Of a stretch of 64,000 bases of DNA, positions 1 through 9,086 are shown piece after piece. Source of the stretch: Flavitalea plasmicola (GTDB lineage: Bacteria; Bacteroidota; Bacteroidia; Chitinophagales; Chitinophagaceae); NCBI RefSeq assembly GCF_030546645.1, contig NZ_JAUOTO010000006.1, positions 124,001 to 188,000 on the forward strand. The letters run 5' to 3'. The notes beneath the pieces were generated by a model, which did not search any database, was not told where the DNA came from, and saw only the letters and a program-made list of their open reading frames with translations. The first letter of the stretch is position 1, and each line of letters starts with the position of its first letter. Both the position numbers and the translations under genes were made by a program.

Positions 1-26
1 AAGCTATACCCTGTGCTATAAATACT

Positions 27-2198
27 ATGTCTATTATTCAGCAAATCCGGGAAAAAGCCGCCTGGTTAGTTTTTGGTCTGATTGCTTTGAGCCTTATTGG
101 CTTTCTTCTGATGGATGCCTTCGTGGGAAGAAGCCGTCTTTTCGGCAACCGCTCTACTACAGTAGGCACTGTCAATGGAGAGAAGATAGAATATAATGAC
201 TTCCAGAGATTGGTATCCCTGCAGGAAGAGCAATATAAAAGGAGCGGCTATCCTATGAATGAAGGAATGCAGCAGAATATCCGGGAAGGGGTATGGAGGC
301 AAATGATAGAAGATGCCCTCCTCACCGGTGATGAAAATACGCTGGGGCTGGAAGTGACTGACAAGGAGATCAATGATATGCTGGTCGGTGCCAATGCCAT
401 TCAGGATATAAAAAGAGCATTCACGGATCCGAAGACGGGAGTATTCGACGCCCAGGCCGCGGCAGCCAGGATCAACCAGATGCGCCAGCTTTGGAAAGCA
501 GGACCGAAGAAGAACGCAGATAATAGAGAATACGAAGCCGCCCGCAGTTTTTTTGAAGAGTCTGTTCCCCAGATCGCAAAGATGCGGCTGCGTGAAAAAT
601 ATACTTCCCTGTTGGCCAACAGCGCATTTGTCCCTAAATGGATGCTGGAAAAAGGAAATGCCGACAACAGCCAGCTCGCTTCCATTTCATATGTCAACAC
701 GCCTTATTTCACCATTCCCGATAGTGCTGTAAAAGTGTCGGAAAGTGAAATAGCGGACTACGTAAACGAGCATAAGGATCAGTTCCACCAGGAAGAAGGC
801 CGGAGCATCGCCTATGTGGTATTCGACGCATCACCCAATGCCGCTGACAGCGCCGCGCTTCGCCAGCAGCTGACGGACATGAAAGCCGATTTCGCTAAAT
901 CCGATAAGCCCGAAGCCTTCCTCGCCCGCATGGGTTCCGAACAGCAATATTTCGACGGCTATAAAGGCAAGTCCCAGATCATGGTACCCAATAAGGACTC
1001 CATCTTCGCACTGGCCAAAGGACAGGTCTACGGTCCCTACCTGGACGCCGGCAGCTATGTACTGGCGAAAAAGATAGATGAGAAGTTAATGCCGGACTCC
1101 GTGAAGGCCCGCCACGTCCTGGTGGCAACCGCAGACCGCAATGGACAGACCTTGCTGCCTGACAGCGTGGCCAAGGCAAGGATCGACAGCGTTAAAAATC
1201 TCCTCGAACATGGCATCAGTTGGGATACCGTTGCGCTTAAATATTCCGACGATGGCGGCGGTCCCGATGGCGGATCCAAAGCAAAAGGCGGCGACCTGGG
1301 CTACTTTGCCAACGGACAGATGGTAAAGGAATTCAACGATTTTTCTTTTGAAGGGAAAAAGGGAGATGCGAAGATCGTCAAGACCCAATTCGGCTATCAT
1401 TATGTGCAGATCGTCGATCAGAAGAATATCGAGCCGGCATATAAGATAGCTTACCTCTCCAAAAGGATCGAGGCCAGCAACGAGACAGACCAGCGCGTTT
1501 CCGGCATGGCATCTCAGTTCGCCGGGGAGAATCATGACCCCAAAGCCTTTGACCAGGCCATCCAGAAAAATAATTATCAGAAGCTCCTGGCGCCCGATAT
1601 TCAGCCTTCCGAATTCTCTATCCCCGGAGTGGGGGCCAGCCGTTCCCTGGTACGCTGGATCTATGAAGGCAAACTGGGAGATGTCTCTGAACCCTTCCCC
1701 GTCGGAGATAAATATATAGTGGCCGAGATCACGGAGATCAATGCCGAAGGATTGATGTCGGCAGCCAAGGCCCGTGGCCAGGTAGAGCCCATCCTGCGGA
1801 ATAAGAAAAAAGCCGAGATCATTATGAAGAAGCTGGGGACCCCCGCTTCCCTGGAAGCCGCCGCCGCCTCCGCTGGTGCCGGACAATCAGTCCAAAGGGC
1901 CGACAGCGTATTGTTCTCTTCACCCATGATCCCCAATGCCGGTCAGGAACCCAAGGTAATTGGCTCAGCCTTCAACAAGGCGCTGGCAGGCAAGCCCGCT
2001 TCCCCGCCCATCGCAGGCAATGGCGGCGTCTTCGTGATAAAAGTGGAGAACGTCAGCGCAACCTCCAACCTCAATGCCGACCTGCAGCAACAACGGTTCA
2101 TGCAGGAACAGCAGCAGAAGTCCCGGATCTTCGGGACGCTGATGGAAAGCCTGCGCAAACAGGCTAAAGTGAAGGATGACAGGGGTAAATTTTACTAA
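27..2198 (+). CDS. PpiD/SurA-like peptidyl-prolyl cis-trans isomerase, membrane anchored
   Basis: A 723-residue periplasmic folding factor of the PpiD type. Residues about 13-32 are one hydrophobic segment directly after a short basic N-terminus (MSIIQQIREKAAWLV), so the protein is anchored in the inner membrane with its bulk in the periplasm. A SurA_N-like helical region follows. A clear parvulin (PPIC) domain starts near residue 360 (KARHVLVAT) and runs to about 470, with the family glycine-rich stretch GGDLGYFANGQMVKEF and the closing FGYHYVQI. A further region around 560-600 (GDVSEPFPVGDKYIVAEI) resembles a second, degenerate parvulin-like unit. The domain order and length fit Bacteroidota PpiD homologues, which help outer-membrane proteins fold. 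The ATG is the first in frame, 27 bases from the window edge, and a strong terminator follows the stop. The family is secure; the client set is unknown. Confidence 0.92.
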   Translation: MSIIQQIREKAAWLVFGLIALSLIGFLLMDAFVGRSRLFGNRSTTVGTVNGEKIEYNDFQRLVSLQEEQYKRSGYPMNEGMQQNIREGVWRQMIEDALLTGDENTLGLEVTDKEINDMLVGANAIQDIKRAFTDPKTGVFDAQAAAARINQMRQLWKAGPKKNADNREYEAARSFFEESVPQIAKMRLREKYTSLLANSAFVPKWMLEKGNADNSQLASISYVNTPYFTIPDSAVKVSESEIADYVNEHKDQFHQEEGRSIAYVVFDASPNAADSAALRQQLTDMKADFAKSDKPEAFLARMGSEQQYFDGYKGKSQIMVPNKDSIFALAKGQVYGPYLDAGSYVLAKKIDEKLMPDSVKARHVLVATADRNGQTLLPDSVAKARIDSVKNLLEHGISWDTVALKYSDDGGGPDGGSKAKGGDLGYFANGQMVKEFNDFSFEGKKGDAKIVKTQFGYHYVQIVDQKNIEPAYKIAYLSKRIEASNETDQRVSGMASQFAGENHDPKAFDQAIQKNNYQKLLAPDIQPSEFSIPGVGASRSLVRWIYEGKLGDVSEPFPVGDKYIVAEITEINAEGLMSAAKARGQVEPILRNKKKAEIIMKKLGTPASLEAAAASAGAGQSVQRADSVLFSSPMIPNAGQEPKVIGSAFNKALAGKPASPPIAGNGGVFVIKVENVSATSNLNADLQQQRFMQEQQQKSRIFGTLMESLRKQAKVKDDRGKFY

Positions 2199-2212
2199 AG
2201 TATAGCTAAATA

Positions 2213-2245
2213 AAAAGCCCCGCAGCACGCTGCGGGGCTTTTATT
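2213..2245 (+). terminator. Rho-independent terminator after the PpiD-like gene
   Basis: A GC-rich hairpin with left arm AAGCCCCGCAG and right arm CTGCGGGGCTT, a four-base loop and a T-rich run (TTTTATTTTT). It lies 15 bases after the stop codon of the PpiD-like gene and ends that transcript before the DUF2480 promoter. Confidence 0.9.
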
Positions 2246-2275
2246 TTTATAGCTACGCGAATCCCCTCCGTGTCG

Positions 2276-2283
2276 TACCTTTG
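2276..2283 (+). promoter_or_regulatory. Predicted Bacteroidota -7 promoter box for the DUF2480 gene
   Basis: TACCTTTG is an exact match to the Bacteroidota -7 consensus TAnnTTTG. It lies 18 bases before the ATG at 2302 and just after the upstream terminator, where a new transcript should begin. No convincing -33 TTG at the standard spacing was found. Confidence 0.5.
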
Positions 2284-2301
2284 CCTCATCAACTCCAGTC
2301 T

Positions 2302-2808
2302 ATGAGCGAAGAGATCGTCAATAAAGTAGCGCAGAGCGCCCTGCAGACTCTCGACCTCGAAGAATATTATCCCCGCGAAGAGATCGTGTTGTTCGACCTG
2401 AAGCCCTATCTTTTTATGGAAAAGATCCTCCGGGAGAAAGATTTCAGGGCTGCCCTCCAGCAGATCGACTGGAACCAATACCAGGACAAGATCGTTGCCG
2501 TCACCTGTTCCGTGGACGCCATCATACCCCTCTGGTCTTACATGCTGATTGCCGTCAACCTGCAACCTTTTGCCCGCGACATCATCATGGGAGATGAACA
2601 GACAGCCCTTCAACAGGTGTTTCTTTCCAGGCTTGCCGCCATCGACATACAGGAATTTGCGGACAAACGCATCATCGTAAAAGGATGCGGAGATTTGCCA
2701 CTGGGCGGATTCGCCTATATGGAGATTGCCAAACGACTGCGCCCCGTTGTGAAAAGCATCATGTACGGAGAGGCCTGCAGCAATGTGCCCGTGTACAAGA
2801 AGAAGTAG
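2302..2808 (+). CDS. DUF2480 family protein
   Basis: A 168-residue soluble protein of the DUF2480 family, found mainly in Bacteroidota and without an established biochemical role. Visible family features are the opening EEIVNKVAQS, the LEEYYPREEIVLFDLKP stretch, and a C-terminal segment with KGCGDLPLGGFAYMEI and GEACSNVPVYKKK; the late cysteines may matter functionally. I chose the ATG at 2302 rather than an in-frame TTG at 2281 because the TTG lies inside the predicted -7 box. There is no signal peptide or membrane segment, so it is cytoplasmic. It precedes cydAB on the same strand but is separated from them by a palindromic element, so co-transcription is uncertain. Confidence 0.8.
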   Translation: MSEEIVNKVAQSALQTLDLEEYYPREEIVLFDLKPYLFMEKILREKDFRAALQQIDWNQYQDKIVAVTCSVDAIIPLWSYMLIAVNLQPFARDIIMGDEQTALQQVFLSRLAAIDIQEFADKRIIVKGCGDLPLGGFAYMEIAKRLRPVVKSIMYGEACSNVPVYKKK

Positions 2809-2837
2809 GTCCGACGACTGCAAGCCACAAGCCACAT

Positions 2838-2864
2838 AACGAACCGGAGGTTCGTTGTCCGGAC
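2838..2864. repeat. REP-like double palindrome upstream of cydA
   Basis: A perfect 8-bp stem AACGAACC / GGTTCGTT with a GGA loop is followed at once by the self-complementary octamer GTCCGGAC. The 15-base core CGAACCGGAGGTTCG occurs again at 11167-11181. It belongs to the dispersed double-hairpin family described in the findings. Confidence 0.6.
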
Positions 2865-2881
2865 ATTCAAATACCATCGCT

Positions 2882-4261
2882 ATGGATGTAGAGATATTGG
2901 CCAGGATACAGTTCGCTTTCACCATTGCTTTCCACTATATTTATCCTCCCCTCAGCATCGGTCTGGGTCTGGTCCTCGTCATTATGGAAGGACTGTACCT
3001 TAAGACAGGCAACAGGATTTACGAGCAGGCCGTAAGATTTTGGATCCGCATCTTCGCATTGATCTTCGGCATCGGCGTCGCCACCGGCATCATCATGGAA
3101 TTCGAATTCGGCACTAACTGGGCCACTTACTCGAAATATGTAGGTGATATTTTTGGCAGCGCACTGGCCGCCGAGGGTATCTTCGCCTTCGCCCTCGAAT
3201 CCGGATTCCTGGGCGTCCTCATCTTCGGCTGGAAACGGGTGAGCCCCCGGGTTCATTTCATTTCAACCATCATGGTATTCTTCGGCTCTCTTTTCTCCGC
3301 CGTCTGGATCGTCGTGGCCAACTCCTGGCAGCAGACGCCCGCAGGTTACCACATCGTGGGAGAAGGCCTGAAGGCCCGCGCAGAGATCACGGATTTCTGG
3401 GCCATGGTCTTCAACCCCTCCAGCATAGACCGCCTCCTCCATGTCTGGATCGCCGCCATCCTCGCCGGCGCCTTCCTCGTCCTCAGTGTCAATGCCTGGT
3501 ATATACTCCATAAAAAACACCTGGAGATAGCACGCCCTTCCTTCAAGATCGCCCTGGCCGTCGCCACGGTGTTTTCACTGCTGCAATTGTTCACTGGCCA
3601 TCGCAGCGCGGACGGCGTCTCTAAATATCAGCCCGCAAAGCTGGCCGCGATGGAAGGACATTACGACAGCTCCTCCCGCGCCGACATGTATCTCTTCGGC
3701 TATGTCGACAATCGCAACGGCAGGACCAGTGGCCTTAAGATCCCCGGCGGTCTATCCTTCCTCGTGCATGGCGACTTCAACGCACCCATCCGGGGACTAC
3801 GCTCCTTCAAGCCGGACGAACGGCCTTCGCAGGTCAACAGCGTCTTTCAGTTCTATCACCTGATGGTGGCCATCGGCACCGGCATGATCGCGCTCACCCT
3901 CTTCGGCAGCTGGCTTTGGTGGAAAGGAAAGCTCTTCGACAAACGATGGCTCATGTGGATATTCGCGTACAGCGTGCTCTTGCCGCAGATAGGCAACCAG
4001 GCCGGCTGGTTCACCGCCGAATTGGGCCGCCAGCCCTGGGTAGTATATGGCTTGCTAAAAACCTCTGACGGACTTTCAAAGATCGTCACTGCCAACCAGA
4101 TCATCTTCTCGCTGATCCTGTTCACCCTCGTCTATATCGTCCTGTTTGTGCTTTTTCTTTTCTTAATGCACAGGAAGATCGAGCACGGACCTGTAGATTA
4201 TGGAACGCGTGAAGAGATTGAAGACGGCGCAAGACGTGATAACCCGATTTTAGAACACTAG
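2882..4261 (+). CDS. cydA: Cytochrome bd ubiquinol oxidase subunit I
   Basis: Subunit I of the cytochrome bd oxidase, an inner-membrane terminal oxidase that oxidises quinol and reduces oxygen to water, typically with high oxygen affinity. His18 ([13 protein letters not shown]) matches the E. coli haem ligand His19. The quinol-loop signature [12 protein letters not shown] and the motif [12 protein letters not shown] are present, with acidic residues in the [12 protein letters not shown] and [13 protein letters not shown] helices. At about 459 residues it is shorter than the E. coli protein, consistent with the short quinol-loop type. The start is the ATG at 2882 because the family begins just before [10 protein letters not shown]; an upstream TTG would add a tail from the palindromic repeat. 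cydB follows after 20 bases. No cydDC assembly genes lie in the window. Confidence 0.96.
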   Translation: MDVEILARIQFAFTIAFHYIYPPLSIGLGLVLVIMEGLYLKTGNRIYEQAVRFWIRIFALIFGIGVATGIIMEFEFGTNWATYSKYVGDIFGSALAAEGIFAFALESGFLGVLIFGWKRVSPRVHFISTIMVFFGSLFSAVWIVVANSWQQTPAGYHIVGEGLKARAEITDFWAMVFNPSSIDRLLHVWIAAILAGAFLVLSVNAWYILHKKHLEIARPSFKIALAVATVFSLLQLFTGHRSADGVSKYQPAKLAAMEGHYDSSSRADMYLFGYVDNRNGRTSGLKIPGGLSFLVHGDFNAPIRGLRSFKPDERPSQVNSVFQFYHLMVAIGTGMIALTLFGSWLWWKGKLFDKRWLMWIFAYSVLLPQIGNQAGWFTAELGRQPWVVYGLLKTSDGLSKIVTANQIIFSLILFTLVYIVLFVLFLFLMHRKIEHGPVDYGTREEIEDGARRDNPILEH

Positions 4262-4281
4262 TCTAACCAAACCAAAAACCC

Positions 4282-5316
4282 ATGCATACTTTTTTAGGCG
4301 TGGATTACAATCAGTGGTGGTTCCTCGTTTTCGGGGCCGTGATCAGCGGTTATGCCATCCTCGACGGATTCGACCTGGGCGCCGGCGCTCTCCACCTCTT
4401 TCTGAATAAAGAACAAAGCCGCCGCATCGCCATCAATGCCATCGGACCCATCTGGGATGGAAATGAAGTTTGGCTGGTCATCGGGGGTGGTGCCCTGTTC
4501 GCCGGATTCCCCGTAGCCTATGCCGCCATCTTTTCAGCCTTTTATATCCCTTTCATGGTCTTCCTCATCGGCCTCATCTGGCGGGGCGTTGCCATCGAAT
4601 TCCGCAGCAAGGAACCCATGCGCTGGTGGCGCAAGACCTGGGACATTGTCTACTGCGTGGCCAGCATCATCATCTCCCTTTCCCTGGGACTCATGCTGGG
4701 CAACGTCGTGGAAGGATTGCCGCTGAACAAGGACATGGAGTTCACGGGTGACTGGCTCTATTTCTTCAACCCCTTCGCCATCTTCGTCGCCATCACCACC
4801 CTGGCGCTTTTCATGATGCACGGGGCCATCTTTCTCACCATGAAGACAGAGAATCGCCTCTATGTAAAAATGCACCTGCTCTCAAATAATTTCACCATTT
4901 TTTTTGTTGTCAGCTTTGTCATCACCACGCTGTATACATTGCTGTATATTCCACACCTGAGCGATTTCTTCAAAGCACGCCCGGGGTATTTTGTCATTCC
5001 CTTGTTGATGACCCTCTGCATCGCCAACATCCCCCGGCAGATAAAAAAAGGAAAATACCGCTACGCCTTTATCAGCTCCGCCGTCACCATCGCCCTGCTG
5101 CTGATCATGGTGGCCCTGGAAGTTTTTCCTTATTTATTGTATTCCCCCCAGCATCCCAACAATAGCATAACGGTGTACAATGGCGCCTCTTCGCAGCAGA
5201 CAGTAAAGATCCTGCTGATCATCGCGCTCATCGGCACGCCGCTGGTGGCAACCTATACCACTTTTGTATTCTGGACCTTCAAAGGAAAAGTAAAGCTGGA
5301 CGAAATGAGCTACTAG
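4282..5316 (+). CDS. cydB: Cytochrome bd ubiquinol oxidase subunit II
   Basis: Subunit II, partner of CydA in the bd oxidase. The 344-residue protein has about eight to nine hydrophobic helices and the family opening GYAILDGFDLGAGALHLFL, followed by IGPIWDGNEVWLVIGGGALFAGFPVAYA. It stabilises the haem-bearing subunit in the membrane. The ATG lies 20 bases after cydA, a normal operon spacing. Directly after the stop begins a large heptamer-based inverted repeat that probably forms the boundary with the converging mgtE gene. Confidence 0.96.
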   Translation: MHTFLGVDYNQWWFLVFGAVISGYAILDGFDLGAGALHLFLNKEQSRRIAINAIGPIWDGNEVWLVIGGGALFAGFPVAYAAIFSAFYIPFMVFLIGLIWRGVAIEFRSKEPMRWWRKTWDIVYCVASIIISLSLGLMLGNVVEGLPLNKDMEFTGDWLYFFNPFAIFVAITTLALFMMHGAIFLTMKTENRLYVKMHLLSNNFTIFFVVSFVITTLYTLLYIPHLSDFFKARPGYFVIPLLMTLCIANIPRQIKKGKYRYAFISSAVTIALLLIMVALEVFPYLLYSPQHPNNSITVYNGASSQQTVKILLIIALIGTPLVATYTTFVFWTFKGKVKLDEMSY

Positions 5317-5320
5317 CGCC

Positions 5321-5402
5321 TAGCCACAAGCTGCAAGCCTCAAGCTACAAGTCGTTTAATTAAGCCTGGCTTGTAGCTAACAGCTTGTAGCTTGAAGCTT
5401 AT
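5321..5402. repeat. Heptamer inverted-repeat element between cydB and mgtE
   Basis: Imperfect 7-bp units (AAGCTRC, here CAAGCTGCAAGCC and CAAGCTACAAG) run for about 30 bases. They are followed by a spacer containing TTTAATTAAGCCTGG, then the complementary units (CTTGTAGCTAACAGCTTGTAG). The whole can fold into a long hairpin between two convergent genes, and its right edge reaches the mgtE stop codon. The same architecture recurs at six or more places in the window. It may serve as a bidirectional terminator or be a miniature mobile repeat. Confidence 0.75.
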
Positions 5403-6769
5403 AGAAGCGTTCCCTGCATGACTAAGAACGCCACCGTGAAATAAATGACCAGACCGGTCACATCCACCAGCGTCGCTACAAAGGGCGCGGAAGAAGCCGC
5501 CGGGTCTGCGCCCAGCTTTTTTAAGATCAGGGGCAGCATGCTGCCCGACAAAGTTCCCCAGATGACGACCCCGATCAGGGAGAAGAAAACAGTGGCCGCC
5601 ACTTTCATCCAATGTACGCCATACGTTTGTATATGAAACTCCTGCCAGATAGCCACCCGCAAAAAACCGACGATGCCGAGGATCAAGCCCAGCACAAGCC
5701 CCGACATCACTTCCCGCCGCATCACCCGCCACCAGTCGCGGAAACCGATCTCCCCCAGGGCCATTGCGCGGATGATGATGGAAGAAGCCTGGCTCCCGGA
5801 ATTGCCCCCGCTGGAGATGATCAACGGGATGAACAGGGCCAGCACTACGGCCTTGCTGATCTCCCCTTCGAAATGCCCCATGGCCGTAGCCGTCAGCATT
5901 TCACCCAGGAATAAGATAATGAGCCAGCCGGCCCTTTTCCGGATGAGACTGACAAAGGAGATGGTATTATAGGGTTCGTCCAGCGCTTCGGAACCCCCGA
6001 TCTTCTGCATTTCACGGGTATCTTCGGATTCAGCCAGTCGCAGCACATCATCCAGCGTGACGATACCCAGCAACATGCCGTTGTCATCCGTGACAGGGAG
6101 GGCATACCGGCTATTGTTCCGGAAAACTTTGATCGCCTCTTTCTGCGGATCGTTTACTTTCAGGGCGATAAATTGATTATCCATGATCTGGCTGACGGTC
6201 GTCTCCGGATCCACCACCAGGAAATCTTTTATATTGATATCGTCGATCAGGACGCCCTTGTCATCCACAACGAACAGCCAGTTCAGGGTTTCCGAAGCCT
6301 TGCCCCGCTGCCGGATGACCTGTAGTACACCCCGGCAGGTCTCGGACATCCTGATCGCCACATAGTCCGGCGTCATCAGCCTGCCCACGGAACCTTCCGC
6401 ATATCCCAGCAGCTCCAGCGTCTTGGCCCGGTGCTCCGGCGTGAGCACTTTCAACAGTTCTTTCACGGCACTACCCGGCAGCTCGGACAGAAAGGCCGTC
6501 CGGTCATCGGGTTGCATGGCATTCAGGATCTCCGCCGCCTTTTCCTCGGGCAAGGCGTTGAGGATGGATTGCTGCTTGTTCTTCCGGATGAACTTGAAGG
6601 ATTTGGCGACATTCTTCGCATCCAGGTGCTGGAAAAGCCTCACCGCCCACTGAGGGGTGTGCCGGTTGGTAAACTCCGCAATATCACGGGGCGTCAGCTT
6701 GTTCAGCTTGACAAAGTCAGTGAGCTTATTATGCTGCAACAGGTTTTTGATATCATTAAAGCTGGCCAT
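5399..6769 (-). CDS. mgtE: Magnesium transporter MgtE
   Basis: A 456-residue magnesium channel/transporter of the inner membrane. An N-terminal helical MgtE_N domain (about residues 20-130, with the repeated LPEEKAAEILNAM pattern) is followed by a tandem CBS pair (about 135-255, including GSVGRLMTPDYVAI and DDNGMLLGIVTLDDVL) that senses magnesium. Five transmembrane helices occupy about 285-456. The pore-region DVTGLVIYF with Asp near 436 matches the conserved magnesium-coordinating aspartate of this family. An exact TATTTTTG -7 box ends only 4 bases before the start codon, so the mRNA may be leaderless. It converges on cydB across a repeat element. Confidence 0.95.
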   Translation of the reverse strand: MASFNDIKNLLQHNKLTDFVKLNKLTPRDIAEFTNRHTPQWAVRLFQHLDAKNVAKSFKFIRKNKQQSILNALPEEKAAEILNAMQPDDRTAFLSELPGSAVKELLKVLTPEHRAKTLELLGYAEGSVGRLMTPDYVAIRMSETCRGVLQVIRQRGKASETLNWLFVVDDKGVLIDDINIKDFLVVDPETTVSQIMDNQFIALKVNDPQKEAIKVFRNNSRYALPVTDDNGMLLGIVTLDDVLRLAESEDTREMQKIGGSEALDEPYNTISFVSLIRKRAGWLIILFLGEMLTATAMGHFEGEISKAVVLALFIPLIISSGGNSGSQASSIIIRAMALGEIGFRDWWRVMRREVMSGLVLGLILGIVGFLRVAIWQEFHIQTYGVHWMKVAATVFFSLIGVVIWGTLSGSMLPLILKKLGADPAASSAPFVATLVDVTGLVIYFTVAFLVMQGTLL

Positions 6770-6842
6770 ACTTCAAAAATACGGAAAGACAGTACGCAAA
6801 CTTCGTGCTGGGAAAGCGCCAGGGGATCACTGCCCAAAACTT

Positions 6843-7757
6843 TTACGGCGACAGCAGCTCGTCGATCTTGTGTATCACGAAAACATTCCCGGCAGGCTGG
6901 TTACCCGTCAACACATGGGCAGGGGTGGAATTCCCGGTGCCGGAAAACTGCAGCACGCCACCCGAAACGCCTACTGTCAGCGACCCGCCCTGTACGGTCG
7001 TCACACTGGTCAGCCCGCTCAACGTATTGGTGAACAGCCGCTCCGTCAGCACATGATATTTCGCCAGGTTCAGCATGGTATTGAAGTCGGCCGAATCGAT
7101 CATGCCAACGCTGTCATAGCCCGCATTGCGCCAGGCATCGTTCACAGGGGCCAGCACCGTATAATTGCCCTGCGTTTGTATCAGGGTGGTATCCAGCCTT
7201 GTACGGCTGAACAGCTCGGTAGTAAAGGAAAGGGTGCTATCGCTGGACAACTGGTAGAGCAGGGAGTCCATGGGCGATAAAAGCAGGGAATTCAGCTTGT
7301 AGATCAACGCTTTCCCCACCTCGGCCGTATCTCCCACGACAGTCCCGTTAAACCAGGTCTGGTTGCCGTCCAGCTCGCCGAAAATGGAAAAACCCAGGTG
7401 CGTAGGGTAGGACGTATAGCTGTTGGTAGAAGGCGTAGCCCTTTGAGGAATAAAATGGTAGCTGATGATACGATCCGCAACGGATGGCTTCAGCGAATCG
7501 ATAATGACTTCCGTATAACCCGCAGCGCGGAAAGCCGAATTGGTAGGGATCAGCAGGGTAACGGAATTGTCCGCCAGCAGCCTCGTTTCATTGGCCGTCA
7601 GCAACATGCGGTGGTAAAGGCTCAGGCTGGTATCGGTATTGATCAGCGACTGCAAAGGAGTAAGCGGATTGCTCACGGCCTGAGAAGACTTTTTACAGGC
7701 GCCCAGGCTCAGGAGTAAAAGGATCAAACACCCCGGAAAAAAGCTTTTTTGCACCAT
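6843..7757 (-). CDS. FAS1 (fasciclin) domain lipoprotein, two domains
   Basis: A 304-residue secreted lipoprotein. Residues 1-20 are a signal peptide and LSLGAC places the lipid-bearing Cys at 21, so it should sit on a membrane facing the periplasm or the outside. Two fasciclin (FAS1) modules follow. The first is about residues 30-165 (TLLIPTNSAFRAAGY) and the second about 165-304 (YTVLAPVNDAWRNAGYD, ending HVLTGNQPAGNVFVIHKIDELL). FAS1 domains usually mediate adhesion or carbohydrate/protein contact. It lies between mgtE and the Kdo-related genes, separated from the latter by a heptamer repeat, so it is probably a separate unit. Bacteroidota carry many such lipoproteins, and no specific ligand can be read. 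Confidence 0.85.
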   Translation of the reverse strand: MVQKSFFPGCLILLLLSLGACKKSSQAVSNPLTPLQSLINTDTSLSLYHRMLLTANETRLLADNSVTLLIPTNSAFRAAGYTEVIIDSLKPSVADRIISYHFIPQRATPSTNSYTSYPTHLGFSIFGELDGNQTWFNGTVVGDTAEVGKALIYKLNSLLLSPMDSLLYQLSSDSTLSFTTELFSRTRLDTTLIQTQGNYTVLAPVNDAWRNAGYDSVGMIDSADFNTMLNLAKYHVLTERLFTNTLSGLTSVTTVQGGSLTVGVSGGVLQFSGTGNSTPAHVLTGNQPAGNVFVIHKIDELLSP

Positions 7758-7773
7758 ACATAAAACATTTATA

Positions 7774-7836
7774 AAGCTGCAAGCCGCAAGCTACAAGCTG
7801 CAAGGGGGAGAGTTAATTAAGCCTGGCTTGTAGCTA
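7774..7836. repeat. Heptamer inverted-repeat element after kdnB
   Basis: The left arm is a run of near-perfect 7-bp units (AAGCTGC, AAGCCGC, AAGCTAC, AAGCTGC). The spacer contains GTTAATTAAGCCTGG, nearly identical to the spacer of the copy at 5321-5402. The right arm is CTTGTAGCTA. It ends two bases from the stop codon of the kdnB-like gene. Confidence 0.75.
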
Positions 7837-7838
7837 TC

Positions 7839-8921
7839 CTACAGTCGCTCGTACAGTTTCCGCAGCCGCTCCCGGGTCATGACCTTCTCCCAATCCTTCC
7901 CCAGCGCATTTTCCCACAGCGGCTTCATGACGAGAGAAACGTCAATCATCGCGTTGAATTGTTCGTCCGACAGACCTTTTGTGATATGTTGTGGAATATC
8001 GATCTTATTTTTCTCCACCATCTTCTTGAACTCATAGACCCCATCCGGGTAGAACTCCTCCAGCTTGTCAAAGACGATACAGTTGCCGATCCCATGCTTG
8101 GTGCCCAGCAGGTAGGAAAGGCCATAGCTTACGGCATGCGCTACCCCCACCTGGGAATAGGCGATGCTCATTCCCCCCGCATACGAAGCCATCATCAGCT
8201 GGTCATCGCTTTCCGCATCCCAGCGGTCTTTTTCGACAAACACTTTCTGGCACAGTTGCAGCGCCTTTTCGCCATAGCTGCGGCTGAACTCATTCAGGTA
8301 GGTCCCCGTAAGGCTTTCGATACAATGGATATAGCAGTCCATCCCCGTGTAAAAACGCTGGTTCACCGGCGCATCCGCCGTCAGCTCCGGATCCAGTACG
8401 ATCTGGTCGAAAGGCGTAAAGTCCGAGTTCATCCCCAGCTTCTTGGTAGGTCCCGTCAGCACCGTCGTCCGGGAAACCTCCGCCCCCGTGCCGCTGAGCG
8501 TAGGGATACCTGCCTTATATACACCCGGGAATTTCACCAGGTCCCAGCCCTGGTAGTCGGCCGAAGAGCCGGGGTTGGTCATCATGAGAGAGACGGCCTT
8601 GGCCAGGTCCATCGCAGAGCCGCCGCCAATGCCGATGACCCCGCTCACCGTACCGAACTCCTGGCGGATCTCAGCCGCCAGCTGGTCGACATATTTGGTC
8701 TTCGGCTCCAGGGTGACGTCCACATAGATCACCTTGTCCTTCCCCCTTACGGGGATTCGCTTGGCCAAAGGCTTATTTTCAAAAAAATGGTCGAGTAAAA
8801 AGATCATGGGAGCATCTCCCTTCCGTTGAGGGGCAAGGATCTCATCCAGCTGGGAAAAGCTTCCCCGGCCATAGATAACATAGCCCACCATCTTAAAATT
8901 CCGGAATTTATTCACGCTCAT
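7839..8921 (-). CDS. kdnB: 3-deoxy-D-manno-octulosonate 8-oxidase, KdnB-type iron-containing dehydrogenase
   Basis: A 360-residue iron-dependent alcohol dehydrogenase. The sequence resembles, from memory, the Shewanella Kdo 8-oxidase KdnB along its whole length (KNFKxVxYVxxGRGSFxQLDEILAPQRK, NPGxSADYQGWDL, FYTGMDCYIHCxESL, SYLLGTKHGIGNC). KdnB oxidises C8 of Kdo so that the aminotransferase KdnA can form 8-amino-Kdo for lipopolysaccharide. Visible motifs are the cofactor-binding GIGGGSAMDLAK and metal ligands in MDCYIH, GVAHAVSYG and KHGIGN. kdsB, whose homologue activates Kdo or Kdo8N as the CMP sugar, lies about 1.3 kb upstream, with a ROK kinase between. A KdnA gene is not adjacent. If the assignment is wrong it remains a group III alcohol dehydrogenase. 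Confidence 0.8.
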   Translation of the reverse strand: MSVNKFRNFKMVGYVIYGRGSFSQLDEILAPQRKGDAPMIFLLDHFFENKPLAKRIPVRGKDKVIYVDVTLEPKTKYVDQLAAEIRQEFGTVSGVIGIGGGSAMDLAKAVSLMMTNPGSSADYQGWDLVKFPGVYKAGIPTLSGTGAEVSRTTVLTGPTKKLGMNSDFTPFDQIVLDPELTADAPVNQRFYTGMDCYIHCIESLTGTYLNEFSRSYGEKALQLCQKVFVEKDRWDAESDDQLMMASYAGGMSIAYSQVGVAHAVSYGLSYLLGTKHGIGNCIVFDKLEEFYPDGVYEFKKMVEKNKIDIPQHITKGLSDEQFNAMIDVSLVMKPLWENALGKDWEKVMTRERLRKLYERL

Positions 8922-8937
8922 AAAGGGATCGAAATTG

Positions 8938-9084
8938 AGGCTGCAAGGTAGTAAAAAAGCTGCAAGCAGCGAGCACCAAAACAGCTACAAGCGTCAAGCT
9001 GCAAGCTACAAGTGTGGTCCTAATAAGTCCTGGCTTGCAGCTTGTAGCTAGTAGCTTGCAGCTAATTCGCAGCTTGCCGCTCAT
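8938..9084. repeat. Heptamer inverted-repeat element between the ROK kinase gene and kdnB
   Basis: A long copy of the heptamer family. The left arm contains CAAGCTGCAAGCTACAAG, the spacer CCTAATAAGTCCTGG, and the right arm repeated units such as CTTGCAGCTTGTAGCTAG. The arms can pair over dozens of bases with small bulges. It ends three bases from the stop codon of the ROK gene. The spacer matches the 41795-41897 copy better than the 5321 copy, suggesting two subfamilies. Confidence 0.75.
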
Positions 9085-9086
9085 GG

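Noticed and set aside
2882-5316. cydX-type small subunit next to cydAB
   Set aside because: No short membrane frame is found after cydB; the heptamer repeat begins five bases after the stop.
8938-9084. Heptamer arrays as a possible CRISPR
   Set aside because: Units are 7 bases without unique spacers, arms are inverted, and no cas genes are present.
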